A program made the position numbers and the translations under genes. A stretch of DNA of 12,973 nucleotides from Ectocarpus siliculosus (taxonomy: Eukaryota > Sar > Phaeophyceae > Ectocarpales > Ectocarpaceae), in contig FN648802.1 of the NCBI GenBank assembly GCA_000310025.1, positions 34,868 through 47,840 of the forward strand, read 5' to 3'. The notes beneath the pieces were generated by a model. It had not been told where the DNA came from. It searched no databases and saw only the letters and a program-made list of their open reading frames with translations. Below, piece after piece: positions 1 to 9,445 of the stretch. Positions within the stretch are counted from its first letter, which is position 1. Every line of letters begins with the position of its first letter.

Positions 1-1712
1 GTCAAGCACCCTCGAGGCAGTTACACAGTGCTTACAACTGTCTCTGGAAGTGAAAGCACCAGAAAATAAAATAAGTCATACGCAGCTGCCATTCGTACGC
101 AAGGAAGTAAGGTCAAGATGCCGACCACCCTTAGCAGGATGCAGCGCACCCTTCATGCGAATCGCCGAATACCTCACGGCGCTTCGCGCTTGGTGATGTG
201 AGAGCCTGGTCCGGTGAGAACCCGCCGTGCTCCGTCCCGGCTTTGTAGGGATGCGAGGTCAATGGTCTAACGACTACGGCATACACAACTATGAGTACAC
301 CCCCCCGCCCCCGCCCACTCTATCTCCTGTTAGCTTTGATCTATGGGATATTTCGTGGCTGCAGGGGCGCTCTCGCCTACGGGCGGCCGCCCGAGCCGGT
401 GATTTTGCGGTAACGAGAACGGTGCTCCGAGTGTGACCCCCCGAACGTCGGGCAATACTATTGTTCTGCGGAGCTCAACGGTGTAGGGGGGGGGCGGTGC
501 CTTGTGACCCTCGGACTCCCCTCGTCGTCGTGGGCCAGGGCAGGCTACGAGTTCGTAGAAAGCACGTGTTGACGGAGATGGGGGGGGGCGGGCCACCGGC
601 GTGAGTGCAAGGTGGCAGGTGACTTCGATGGCTTTTTCCGTGCGCACACGGCCGGGCTCCGCGAGTGGGAGGCCGTTACCTACGTCGGATAGGTGTTCCA
701 CTGATGTTATTTCCTCGATCCCCACGGCAAGGGGGCTACTACAGTAGGTGGAGCTCTGCCCTAACGTGGGGTTCTCGGCCGGACAGGGTGTTCAGCCCAA
801 CGTCCCTGCGACAAGCACGATGTATGCTGCGAATTATATCGGCAAACGGTCTGTTTCCAAGTTGCAGATTCCGTACCGCGAACAACCAGGTCAGGAATTA
901 GTGTGAAATGCAGTTGAAGAGGGCGGCGCCCCGTGTTCGAGTCCCCAAGTGGAGGCGTACGTTCAGCAAAACCCAAATGCAGCCGATTCGTTGCCGCGAG
1001 GACGTGGTCACAAACAGGTGAAGTGATCGGCCATGTTACCGTATGGAAGCTGTAACACAATATATCAGCACACAGGCGAAGCTTAAGAATCTGCGGGTGG
1101 TGCCAGTGGTCCAAGCCTCATCCTAGGTCTTGGTGTACGACGAATACCTGTTGTTTGGATCGTCTCGCCGCACATGGCTTTCGAAATCGCACATTTTCGG
1201 GAGCAACCTCCATACGGGAGCCCACCTATCACGAAAACTTTACACGCTCACAAAATCATTGCGTTACAGCTATTTCCCAGGTGGGCGATGCTTGTGGGTG
1301 CCCGTCGGCCGGTGTGCCACATGCAGTCCAGTCAGGGGTAACGCCAACACCAAGTCTGCCAGCTCATCATGGGGGGTGCGAAAGGGGCGTAGTCTCAACT
1401 CGGGTCCTGCAAAAAAGCTACCTCTGTTTTTGCCAGTGTTTTTTGCTCCACACAATCACAACGTCCTGCTTTTCCGGGCAGCATAAGCCTCATCGTGTTT
1501 TCCCCTGCTGACTAATCACCGTCTGCCCGCCCCCCCCCATGTTGCTTTTTCAGGGCCTTCTTGCGGCCCTAGGCCGATGGTCACGAGAAAAATCGGAAAT
1601 GCCGAAGGTTGGACGGGACCATCGGCCGCTACAGGAAGCCTCACCAACCACACATGCATCAATGATCCACTCCAAGGAAGAGAAAATAACGCCTTAAAAC
1701 TGTAATGGGTGC
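1..1712. other. No recognisable gene; 3' flank of the EsV-1-7 gene
   Basis: I see no protein family, tRNA arm structure or convincing splice-joined frame here. The open frames on both strands are short, overlap one another and have mixed, unpatterned composition. The left part carries homopolymer-rich stretches: C-rich at about 301-317, a nine-G run at 486-494 and a G-run interrupted by one C at 580-592. Positions just below 1713 would be the 3' untranslated region of the minus-strand EsV-1-7 gene; no polyadenylation signal can be assigned. Confidence 0.5.
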
Positions 1713-4126
1713 CTACTGAACGATAAAACTGGAGTTCTCGTAAGCAGCGACGACTGGCGAAGGGTTCCGTTCGTCGGCCGCCTCTGCGACTCCTGCCGAT
1801 GCTGCTGACCCATCTTCTGCCGCCGGCAATGGTGGGTGTTCTGGCTCCATGCCCGCAACTTGTTCGGGAGACGGCGAGGCATCGGACGCGGCCACCGAGG
1901 CACCGCATAGCCGAGCGGGGTCGCTCGCCGTAGCCCGGGCTTGCTTGTGTCGCTTCCTCGACGTCGGTGGGATGACGACCATCTCGTCCCCCGCGTGTGC
2001 TCGGCAGAACTTTTTCTCCCTGCTCCCTGCCAACCCGTGGCTTGGCCTGGTGGAGCAGTCCTCGTGGGCACACCTCTTGCCGAGCAAGGAGATCATGCCC
2101 TCTACTGCGTGCTCTCCACAAAACTCCCGCTTCTCCGTGCCCATCACGCCGTGGCTCCTTTGTTTGGAACATCCCTCGTGGCCACACATCTTGATGTGCA
2201 GGTTGATCATCTCTGTCGGGGCGTGTGCGAAGCAGAATTCCCGCGTCCTGGTACCTGGCAAACCATGGGTCGGCTGCTTTTGACAACCAGGTTGCCCGCA
2301 TTTCTTGTTAACAACATCGATCATTCCCTCCGCCGCATGCTCAGAGCAAGCCACCGGCTTCTTGGTACCTGCAACAGCCACCGTAAGTGGCGTGTTGGTT
2401 TGAGGCGGACACTAAGGCGTAGACAAGAAAAATAGAGGTTTATTGAAAATCGACCTGTCATGCCGATTGTATCGGGGTACTCGGGCAATTTTTCGTGGTG
2501 CGGAGGCCCTCGAACGAGATGAAGAGTTGCATATTCTACCACTCTGTTCAAGGGTTGTGTTCACACAGAGAGAGTCCTTAGCGTGCCGGGGAGAGAGAGA
2601 GAGAGAGAGTAGCGCAGAGACAACGAGCAAGGTAAAATACACAAAAGGCTGCTGCCAGCCTGGGAGCTGAATTCGGTTTTTTCCCACCCACCCCTATTAT
2701 TTTGAAAGCGCGGGAAAGGACAGCACTGACTCCAGTCACCGCTGCAGTTACAATACTAGGGCGAAGAAAACGGTGGGGTGCCATATGGGGAACTTGGTCA
2801 TCCTAGACTGCGTGCAGCAAGATTAGTCCCTGACACCGAGGTAAAGAGAACTACTGTAGTGGTTGCCGCTCGCAGGACAGAGAGAAGCAGTCTGGAGGCC
2901 AGAGTTACGTTAGAAAAGGCACAGCAAGGGTCTGCGGGCGGGAAAGGTGCTCTGCCGGTATCTCTCCCTTGCGTCGAGTGTATATTAACGACGGCAATTC
3001 TAAAGAACAACAAGCGCAATCAAAAGAAAGCCATACCTGCAACACCATAGATGGATCTCTTCCCGCAGCCCTCGTGGTGGCAGATCCTCCTTGTTGCGCT
3101 GACCATCCCTTGAAGGGCATGCCTCTTGCAGAACAATTTTTTTTCACCAGGCAGGCCGCACCTTGCTCCGTTCCGGCAGCCTTCTCGCATGCACGTGGTC
3201 TGCTTAAGATTGACCATGCCCTCGAGTGCATGCTTGGAGCAGAACTCCATCTTCTCGCTGCCTGTGACACCAAAATATGCTGTCGTGAAGCAACCATCGC
3301 TAGCGCATTTCCTGTTGGAGAGGTTGACCATCCCTTCCAACGCGTGTTTGTTGCAGAACTCCATCGGCCCACCTTCTAACCCAAATCTCGCGGGCTTGAA
3401 GCAGTCGTCTCTCGCGCACGCCTTCTTCACTAAATTGACCATGCCCTGGAGTGCATGCTTGGAGCAGAACTCCATCTTCTTGCTGCCTGCGACACCGAAG
3501 CTTGCTGTCATGAAGCAACCATCGCTAGCGCATTTCCTGTTGGAGAGATTGACCGTCCCTTCCAACGCGTGTTTGTTGCAGAACTCCATCGGCCCACCTA
3601 CTACCCCAAACCTCGCGGGCTTGAAGCAGTCGTCTCTCGCGCACGCCTTCTTCAATAAATTGATCATGCCCTGGAGTGCATGCTTGGAGCAGAATTCCTT
3701 CTTCTTGCTGCCTGCGACACCAAAGCTTGCCGTCGTCAAGCAACCATCGCTAGCGCATTTCCTGTTGGAGAGGTTGACCATCCCTTCCAGCGCATGTTTC
3801 GAACAAAACTCCCGCTTCTTGCTGCCCGCCACGCCATAATGCGCACGCGTAGAACAACCGTCAATGCTGCACTCCTGGCTCACGTTGACTGAGGTCGCAA
3901 GAGAATGCCGTGCGCAGAACTCTGCCTTCTTGCCTGCAACACCGTGAGTAGGTTTCCTCGTGCATCCGTACAGGGTGCAGCTACTCCCACCAACGTGTGA
4001 ATCGCTCATTGCTAACTCCCCCTCCCTTTCGTCTTCAGCTTCTCGAATGTCATCCGACCACATCTCTTCCTTGACTACGCCACCAAACTCGCTGGACTCC
4101 CCCCCTCCTCGATAGAGTCGATGCAT
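1713..4126 (-). CDS. EsV-1-7 repeat protein, 12 repeats, two exons
   Basis: Exon 1 is 4126-3037 and exon 2 is 2368-1713, joined across a phase-1 intron to give 581 residues. Residues 1-49 are acidic and non-repetitive. Residues 50-500 hold 12 tandem repeats of the pattern C-X4-C-X15/16-C-X2-H followed by about 11-12 residues, often with a G(M/T)(V/I)NL segment after the His. This is the EsV-1-7 repeat, presumed to bind metal. Repeat 9 begins in exon 1 (CHHEGC) and its third Cys and His (CSEH) lie in exon 2, so the splice restores it exactly. Repeats 3-7 alternate two types and are recently duplicated. The tail (501-581) starts with a basic cluster, RKRHKQAR, a possible nuclear localisation signal, and is otherwise Ala/Pro/Ser/Glu-rich. 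The first ATG (4126) was chosen; a later in-frame Met (residue 40) is an alternative start. In this family IMMEDIATE UPRIGHT of Ectocarpus acts in basal-cell development; the role of this member is unknown. Confidence 0.85.
2369..3036 (-). other. Phase-1 intron splitting EsV-1-7 repeat 9
   Basis: The donor reads GCAG|GTATGG at 3037/3036 and the acceptor CTGTTGCAG|GTACC at 2369/2368, both on the minus strand. Splicing joins GVAG to TKKP without a frame change and rebuilds a full repeat. The 668-nt intron carries a GA/CT dinucleotide run at 2591-2609. The 11-base sequence tacctgcaaca (plus strand) occurs at both ends, at 2366-2376 and 3034-3044. No EsV-1-7 coding remnant is visible inside. Confidence 0.85.
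3212..3839 (-). repeat. 225-bp tandem duplication inside the EsV-1-7 coding exon
   Basis: Two complete, nearly identical copies and one partial copy follow one another with a 225-bp period. For instance, the segment around 3315-3400 recurs at 3540-3625, and the one around 3437-3520 at 3662-3745. Each copy encodes two EsV-1-7 repeats (38 + 37 residues): one of type CASDGC and one of type CARDDC, the latter with one residue fewer between the second and third Cys. The period is a multiple of three, so the frame is kept. The few differences seen by eye point to recent duplication or gene conversion. Confidence 0.85.
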
Positions 4127-4860
4127 TCTACAGTAGACGATCCTCGTAGATTAGTTGAAAATACAGCGGTGTCCCGACTCGGTGCTGTTGAACAGCTCAA
4201 AGGCCTTGCGGATCGAAATGCGCAGCAAGAAGCGGTGCCTGCTTACGACAGCAACGCTGTCCCCGAGACCGCACAAGTAGCCACGTTCCGGTGCACCAAA
4301 CGACCGCGTAACACCTGCGTGATTTGACACCGAGGAAATATATTTGGCATCCGAGCCGGTCAGTCTGTTGTCAGGCCGTATATTAACGAAGTGCCGAAAA
4401 TCAAAATCGAAAAAATCAAAATCAAAATCGAGATCTGATTGGTCGCATATCTGCTACCTCCTGACGACGCCCTTTGATTTTATGGAAGTTCCTCTGTCTG
4501 GGAAGAAGTCCCCGGGGGACATATATTATCAAAATCAGAATCAAAGAGGCAAGGAGTTCAAGACTTCGAAGGCTTGGAGCACCTGCCGCGAGGCCGCTGC
4601 AAAGCAAGTGTGCGACACGACCTGCTGCACACCGCTCGTAGAGGGGATATCGGCACCCTACCACCGAGACCATGGCCATTATTTGTAGCCAGAAGACTCT
4701 GCTCGCCGGCAAGCCAAAAAACGGGCCGGCTCGTTGGGTGCTCGAGGAGAAAATGCCGATCTTGACAAGCGGTGAACGAACTGACGATCAGAACAGGGCT
4801 GCGCGGCTTTTCGGGCTGTTCCGTGCGGGAGAGGGTAGTTGCAACCTTTTTCTCCACACT
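4127..4860. other. Upstream flank of the EsV-1-7 gene; no gene seen
   Basis: No recognisable coding region. It contains an imperfect AAAATC simple repeat at 4397-4429, echoed at 4531-4544. The short palindrome GTCCCC-G-GGGGAC lies at 4508-4520. The simple repeat plus its echo about 100 bp away could be remains of a small mobile element, but no terminal repeats could be defined. Confidence 0.4.
4336..4345 (-). promoter_or_regulatory. TATA-like palindrome upstream of the EsV-1-7 gene
   Basis: The perfect 10-bp palindrome AAATATATTT lies about 210 nt upstream of the chosen ATG at 4126. It is the most TATA-like sequence in the immediate upstream flank. The assignment as a core promoter is a guess; no initiator or transcription start can be seen. 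Confidence 0.25.
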
Positions 4861-5280
4861 CACGATACCCCAAGGCATCTAACCTTGTACGAGACAGATG
4901 GTGGGTAAAGCTACCTCCCGTCGCGTGGCATTGCTAATGCTGTTGCTTCCTCCTTCGAAGAGTTATCGCTAAAAAACTAAACTGTGAGCAGATATTCGGC
5001 GCGAACTTGAACTAGCCGCTCTCTGACGTGGATTTTTTAGGGTCAACCAAAACGTTTTTCCCTAGACGTACGATACCCCATGGTAGCAGACCTTGGGCTT
5101 AAAAGATGGAGCAGAGAGGTACCTCCCGTCGCGTGGCGTTGCTGTTGTTGTTGCTTCCTTCTTCGGAAAGTTATCGGTGGATATCACAACCCGTGGCGGC
5201 CCAAAACACCGAACTTGAAGTGACCGCTCGCAACCGTTGGCATTTTTGCTTCAACACAACCTTTTTTTGCCGGCGCATTC
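4861..5280. repeat. Diverged two-copy tandem duplication, period 208 bp
   Basis: Copy 1 starts near 4863 (CGATACCCCA) and copy 2 at 5071 with the same ten bases. A second anchor, acctcccgtcgcgtggc, is at 4913 and again at 5121, exactly 208 bp apart. Further matches in register include gttgcttcct followed by a cttcg segment and gttatcg, and an aacttgaa/gaacttgaag block. The copies differ by many substitutions and small gaps, so the duplication is old. Neither copy has a conserved reading frame. Confidence 0.75.
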
Positions 5281-5552
5281 GGCAGCTCACGGCGCCAAAC
5301 GTTGGCATTGCCCAACAGCCCATGTTTCCAGCTCCTTCCGGATACTGTTCTTGAGGCAACTCGTTGAGTATTTGGCGAGATATCGGCTAACACGTGAACA
5401 GAAGAGCGTGAAACGCACCCTAGAAACATCACCGCTGCGCTGCTGGCTCTTCCCCTGCTGGCGCCAGGTCTTTTTTGGTTTTTTGCCTCATCTGTCTCCT
5501 GTGCTCGTTAACATACACGACCCTCTTTTTTCAGTTTTCCACGATAATTCAC

Positions 5553-6552
5553 AGTTTCGGACTGGGGCTCCAAATTTGCTGAGATAAGGAAACAGATTTT
5601 GAGATAAGAAAGTTTCCTGGAAACTTCCTGCAGGCGAATATTTTTCGATTTAAGGCGGCTTCATGTGATTGGCTGTGGGACGACAGTCACCCAACCAACT
5701 TCCCCTGTTCGCAGGTACTGCTGTTTTTTGTGGTGCGCTGCGTGACAGCTGCACCCTGATCACAGCGCTCCCACTGCTGTTGAATGTGCGTGCATGCGTG
5801 TCTGTGTTGCCCCCTTAACCCCAGCACACGAACCCGCGCCAGAACAGCGACAGGAAGTACACATAATGCCCGGCAGCCCTGTACGAAGTGCTGTGTATCG
5901 CATTTCAAGCGTTGGGGAGAGGGTGATTTTTTTGGGGCGGGGGCACATCGAAGTCAAACACGCTCTCTCAAGTAGAAGCAGAGAATACTCTTTCTTGCGG
6001 CGCGTCACCAGAAGGCAACAGCAGCGTGCTCTTCCTCCTCTCTGCCCTTTGCTGGCGGTGCTGCCACCCCCTCTACGTCGTCGGTTGCTGCGGTTCGTTC
6101 CGGCGCTCTTTCTCCCCCTTGCCTCAACCTCTGTGTGTGACGGGCGCGTGTTGCTGACCTAAAGCCGCGCAACAACCAACCCCAACTTGGTTTTCTGACC
6201 GTGCAGCCTCCCCCTTTCTGTGTTGGTGGCGCGCCAACTCCAGGGCATTTGCGCTGGGCGCTGGGTTTTATGTGGGCGGCCGCTGGACATGCTCTTGCAG
6301 ACTGTGTGTGTGCGTGCGTGTGGGTGGCGCCTGATGATGTGTTGTGTGTGGTGCCTGATGTGTTATTTCAAAGAAAGCTGCTAAATCGAAAAGTTGGCAA
6401 AATTTTCCACAAAACCAGCCTCCCTCCGCTGTTAAATCTGATTATTTTTCCCTTATCTTGGGTTCTGGCGAGACTGTCAGGAACGATCCTCAGAACGATG
6501 GCTTAACTCAAAATATATTTCCTTATTTCAGTTTTTTTTTTGTTCCGAAACT
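5553..6552. mobile_element. Non-autonomous DNA transposon (MITE-like) with long TIRs
   Basis: The left end begins agtttcgga at 5553. The right end, read on the minus strand from 6552, begins with the same bases. Both continue, after a gap-containing stretch, into tgaRataaggaaa...attttgag-taag (left 5580-5609, right 6530-6501; about 25 of 30 positions agree) and then a shared ttcctg block. The inverted repeats are thus about 75 bp, imperfect, and bound 1,000 bp. The interior shows no transposase, so mobilisation would need enzymes supplied elsewhere. The right tip contains a ten-base A/T run. No clean target-site duplication is visible (cac on the left, ctc on the right). Confidence 0.65.
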
Positions 6553-6571
6553 CTCTAGTTTCGGAACAAAA
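6538..6571. repeat. Perfect 15-bp hairpin formed by two abutting transposon ends
   Basis: ttttgttccgaaact (6538-6552) and agtttcggaacaaaa (6557-6571) are exact inverted repeats around a 4-nt spacer, ctct. The left arm is the right tip of the 1-kb element at 5553-6552. The right arm is the left tip of the next element. The hairpin is therefore best read as a head-to-tail junction of two related transposons, not as a transcription terminator. Confidence 0.7.
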
Positions 6572-6720
6572 GTTAGATATAAGAGCGTTTCAGATTTAGA
6601 TTTTAGTTTAGGAATGTTCTGGGAAGATTATTCTGTGGCGAACAGTCTCAGATTTAAGAAATCTGGGACGTTTTATGACGTGGGTTCTAAACGTGCTCTG
6701 ATTGGCTGATTGTCACAGTC
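6557..6720 (+). mobile_element. Left end of a second, related transposon, upstream of the transposase
   Basis: This stretch starts agtttcggaac and matches the left end at 5553-5690 in the same orientation. Shared landmarks are a cagattt block (about 5593 and 6594), ggcgaa, gatttaag (about 5647 and 6650) and tgattggctg (5666-5675 and 6699-6708). The last holds an inverted CCAAT box and sits 138 bp before the transposase ATG. The simplest reading is that this is the left end of the Harbinger-type element carrying that gene. No corresponding right end was found between 8503 and 12973. Confidence 0.55.
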
Positions 6721-6836
6721 TGGGAAGACCCACCGCACACACAACGCGCGGCCCTCCGACACCGGGAGCGCGAGGTACACACACACACGATACCAGCAGC
6801 CAGCACACGCACCTCAACCTGGCTACAGGTCCCACC

Positions 6837-8502
6837 ATGTCACGTCTGCGCATCCGTGAGAGGATCGCGCGCAAAACACGAGCGGTAGTGTTCTTGCAGT
6901 GCCGACAGATGTTCGAGGCCTACACCGACATGTGGATGGCATACAACATGGCCTTCATCTACACGATGGCGAGTCTTGTTACAGACGATGTGGCAACACG
7001 TGTTGCACGCCGAGACGTGACAAACTTCTTCAGCCCCCCAAGAACTGCATCAACTTTCTTCGCTTCCACACAGCCGCAGGTAGGTGCTTCCCCAGTTCTC
7101 TGTGTGTATCCCACTTGGAAGAACGCCACACTGCTGTGCTGCTGCAAGACCATGCATGTAGGCAGCACCAGTACACGGCACCGGGACACTTGTCCCCACA
7201 CACTTTGTCCACATGTTGCCCGGGGTGTGTATGCAGCGGCAGAGCGATAGAAGAAGTGTTGAATGCACAAGCCGTGGGACTTCGGCGGATAGAGGGTGAC
7301 ACCACACTGCTTTGCTCCTTTTTTCTTCGTTCCAGATCATGCTTATGCTGGATCTTCTCTTGATCCCTGCGTTCATCCGAACCGACTGTGGGTTTGCCGT
7401 GAGTGGGCGAGAGGCTCTTTGCGTGCTACTGTATCGCCTGGTGTTTCCATGCCGTCTGAAAGACATGCGCTTGGTTTTCGGGTTGAGCGAGTCGTGCATC
7501 AGCGAAACGTTCAATTGGATGCTGCACTTCCTCGAGTTCAAATGGGGCTGGCTGCTCTCCCTCGACGTGGAGCGACTGAAGCCGAGGTTGGTGGAGTTCG
7601 CCGAAGCCATCTACAACGCGGATTGCCCTCTCACACACTGCTGGGGCTTCATCGACGGAACCGTCCGCGGCATTGCGAGGTGTGTGTAATAATTATTGCC
7701 GCTTTTCAATGGTCTATAGGAGTTAAAGCGGGGTGGGCACACCGGCAGTAGACTAGTATGCAGAGAAACCGATTCGCCGACTCTCACGAACAAAGTGAGG
7801 TTCAATTTTGTGATGTACCCAGGCAACAGTATGTCGGCCCCTTCTCCGTACGGTTCAAATGGAGCGACTGCTGAATCCCCCCAGCTTTTCATCATGTCGC
7901 CGGATTTGCATCGGCCAAACGCATGTTGTGTCGGTGCTTTTTGTTCTTGTACTCTTCGTAGGCCCGTGCGCTTCCAACGATGGTACTACAACGGCCACAA
8001 GAGGAAGCATGCCATCAAGTTTCAAGGCGTGATTACCCCTGATGGACTCTTCGTCGACATGTGGGGCCCTGTGCTTGGCACACGTCATGACAGTTACTTG
8101 CTTGCGCAGTCTGGACTGATGCAGAAGCTGGCAACACACTCTAACAGCCCTTCTGGCCACCCGTACTGCCTGTATGGAGACCCGGCATACGGTTTAAGCG
8201 ACCATCTCGCCTGCCCTTTTAGTGCCTCATCCCACGGTCCACTTACGCCCGATATGGCCGACTTCAACCAGCGTATGAGCCACTGCAGGGTGGCCGTGGA
8301 GTGGGGCTTCAAGGAGATGACGAGCAAGTGGACGTTTGTAGACATGAAGCCGCAGCAGAAGTACCTGTTGAGCCCGGTAGGCAAGCAGTACCTAGTGGCT
8401 ACCCTGCTCTCCAACATACACTCTTGCCTCAACGGAGGCAACCAGATTTCGCAGTTCTTTGACGTGCAGCCGCCCACCCTCCAGGAATACCTCAAGGTGT
8501 AA
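6837..8502 (+). CDS. PIF/Harbinger-type DDE transposase, three exons
   Basis: Proposed exons are 6837-7079, 7336-7679 and 7962-8502, giving 375 residues, close to the size of HARBI1-like proteins. The junctions are CAG|GTAGGT...TTCCAG|AT (phase 0) and GAG|GTGTGT...TTCGTAG|G (phase 2). The second join makes GIAR-PVRFQRWYYNGHKR, the expected run of a DDE_Tnp_4 domain. Visible motifs are GFIDGT (Asp188), GTRHDS (Asp239), YGDPAYG (Asp269) and AVEWGF (Glu309); these supply the catalytic acidic residues, although which Asp is the second catalytic one cannot be settled here. Residues about 93-150 resemble the helical DNA-binding region before the nuclease (GREALCVLLYRL...FGLSES). The ATG at 6837 has a good context (cccaccATG). 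The N-terminal 81 residues are not recognisable in this frame, so exon 1 may be wrong or frameshifted. The enzyme would cut and paste elements bearing cognate ends. Confidence 0.8.
7080..7335 (+). other. Transposase intron 1
   Basis: 256 nt, donor GTAGGT, acceptor TTCCAG preceded by a T-rich tract (tttgctccttttttcttcgttccag). It contains stops in the transposase frame. Phase 0 if exon 1 is read from the ATG at 6837. Confidence 0.65.
7680..7961 (+). other. Transposase intron 2 (phase 2)
   Basis: 282 nt, donor GTGTGT, acceptor TTCGTAG after a T-rich tract. It splits the first part of the nuclease domain a few residues after IDGT. Removing it restores an unbroken domain and removes an in-frame stop at 7687-7689. 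Confidence 0.85.
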
Positions 8503-9445
8503 GTCGTATAGACTGTGACGTGTTTCAGACTTAAAACGGTGAACGCATCTAGTGATTGATGGAGAAACGCGAGCATGCCCTGTCGAGATACTCGCGCGAC
8601 GAGGTGTTTGCACTGGGCATAAAAAGAGCAGGGTGGAAATTGTGGGTTAAATGCCTGTGATTTGCGCCATGGTTGAGCTTCGCCAACAAATGCCACGACC
8701 CAGTAGATTGAACGACCGGGGCGTTCTGGTGTGGTAGCATTAGCAAGTCCTTTGGTGTGTGGTTGTATGTTTGTGGGAAAATCAGGAGCTCTAGAGAGAG
8801 CCGGGAGGGCCCCTAGTGGAGGGGGTTCAGAGAAGTACCTGAACCCGTTTTAACTTCGTTTTTTTTACGCCCTCTTAACTGATCGTTTCAATATACTGAA
8901 AAGAGGGTAGTGCAGGCAAGTTGGTAGTGCAGGGTTTCCGAGGGAATCACTTCAACGTCTGCAAGCCTACCACTCAACAAGCCTTGCATGAGCCTGGGAG
9001 ATGCGGCCATCATGTCGCGGCCGCAGTAAAGGTGCACATGGAGATAGCTAGTGCGGCTATAGAATTTGTTCTCACTCTCGCTCTCTACCACACCCTCTCG
9101 ATTCTCTACAGCTCCATGGTACAAACCTCGAAACAGACAGTCAAGGTTCCTGGCCGGCGGCGAGTAGCGTCGACCAGACACCTGGACCCACAAGGGTTGA
9201 AGGGCTCCAGTTGATTAGCAACACACGAGATACACACGTCGAATCCCTGCGGCTCTCTACGGTAGGAAACGACTATGCAGAAACAGCAACAAGGGCTCCC
9301 CTTCGCTACAACGTCGGCGTCTTAGAATGCAAAGTAAAACACCACCCCCATAGCCGCCTACAACCTTGACGCGAAACAGTTAAACACAAACATGTATTTG
9401 GCGGCAGGAAGACGTGCACGTCGCAAACGAAGCAACTTTCATCGA
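8503..9445. other. No gene seen; 3' flank of the transposase
   Basis: No coding region recognised. The only clear structure is a hairpin at 8823-8846 (listed separately). A copy of the element end (ccgaaact preceded by the cttaa...ttccttat block) was looked for and not found, so a right boundary for the transposase element cannot be placed here. Confidence 0.45.
8823..8846. repeat. Hairpin GGGTTCAG/CTGAACCC followed by a T-run
   Basis: Two perfect 8-bp arms (8823-8830 and 8839-8846) flank an 8-nt loop. A run of eight T follows about 13 nt later. It lies about 320 bp after the transposase stop codon. It could be a structured 3' end or a remnant of an element end; neither is established. Confidence 0.4.

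Noticed and set aside
920-960. tRNA-like T-loop motif (gttcgagtcc) near 934
   Set aside because: The flanking bases do not form a T-stem, and no acceptor, D or anticodon arm could be built around it.
1516-2301. 261-codon minus-strand open frame overlapping the 3' exon of the EsV-1-7 gene
   Set aside because: It is another frame of the same exon. It lacks the Cys/His repeat pattern that the true frame shows and has no recognisable family features.
3126-3839. 237-codon plus-strand open frame opposite the EsV-1-7 repeats
   Set aside because: Its periodic protein is the antisense reading of the 225-bp coding duplication; repeat composition keeps it open.
5794-6162. 122-codon open frame inside the 1-kb TIR element
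   Set aside because: No family resemblance, Arg/Leu/Pro-rich composition and overlap with other equally long frames; the element looks non-coding.
8499-8529. Possible extra intron at the end of the transposase (GTAAGT ... TTTCAG)
   Set aside because: The sites look good, but the intron would be only 31 nt, far shorter than the others here, and the reading frame already stops at 8500-8502.
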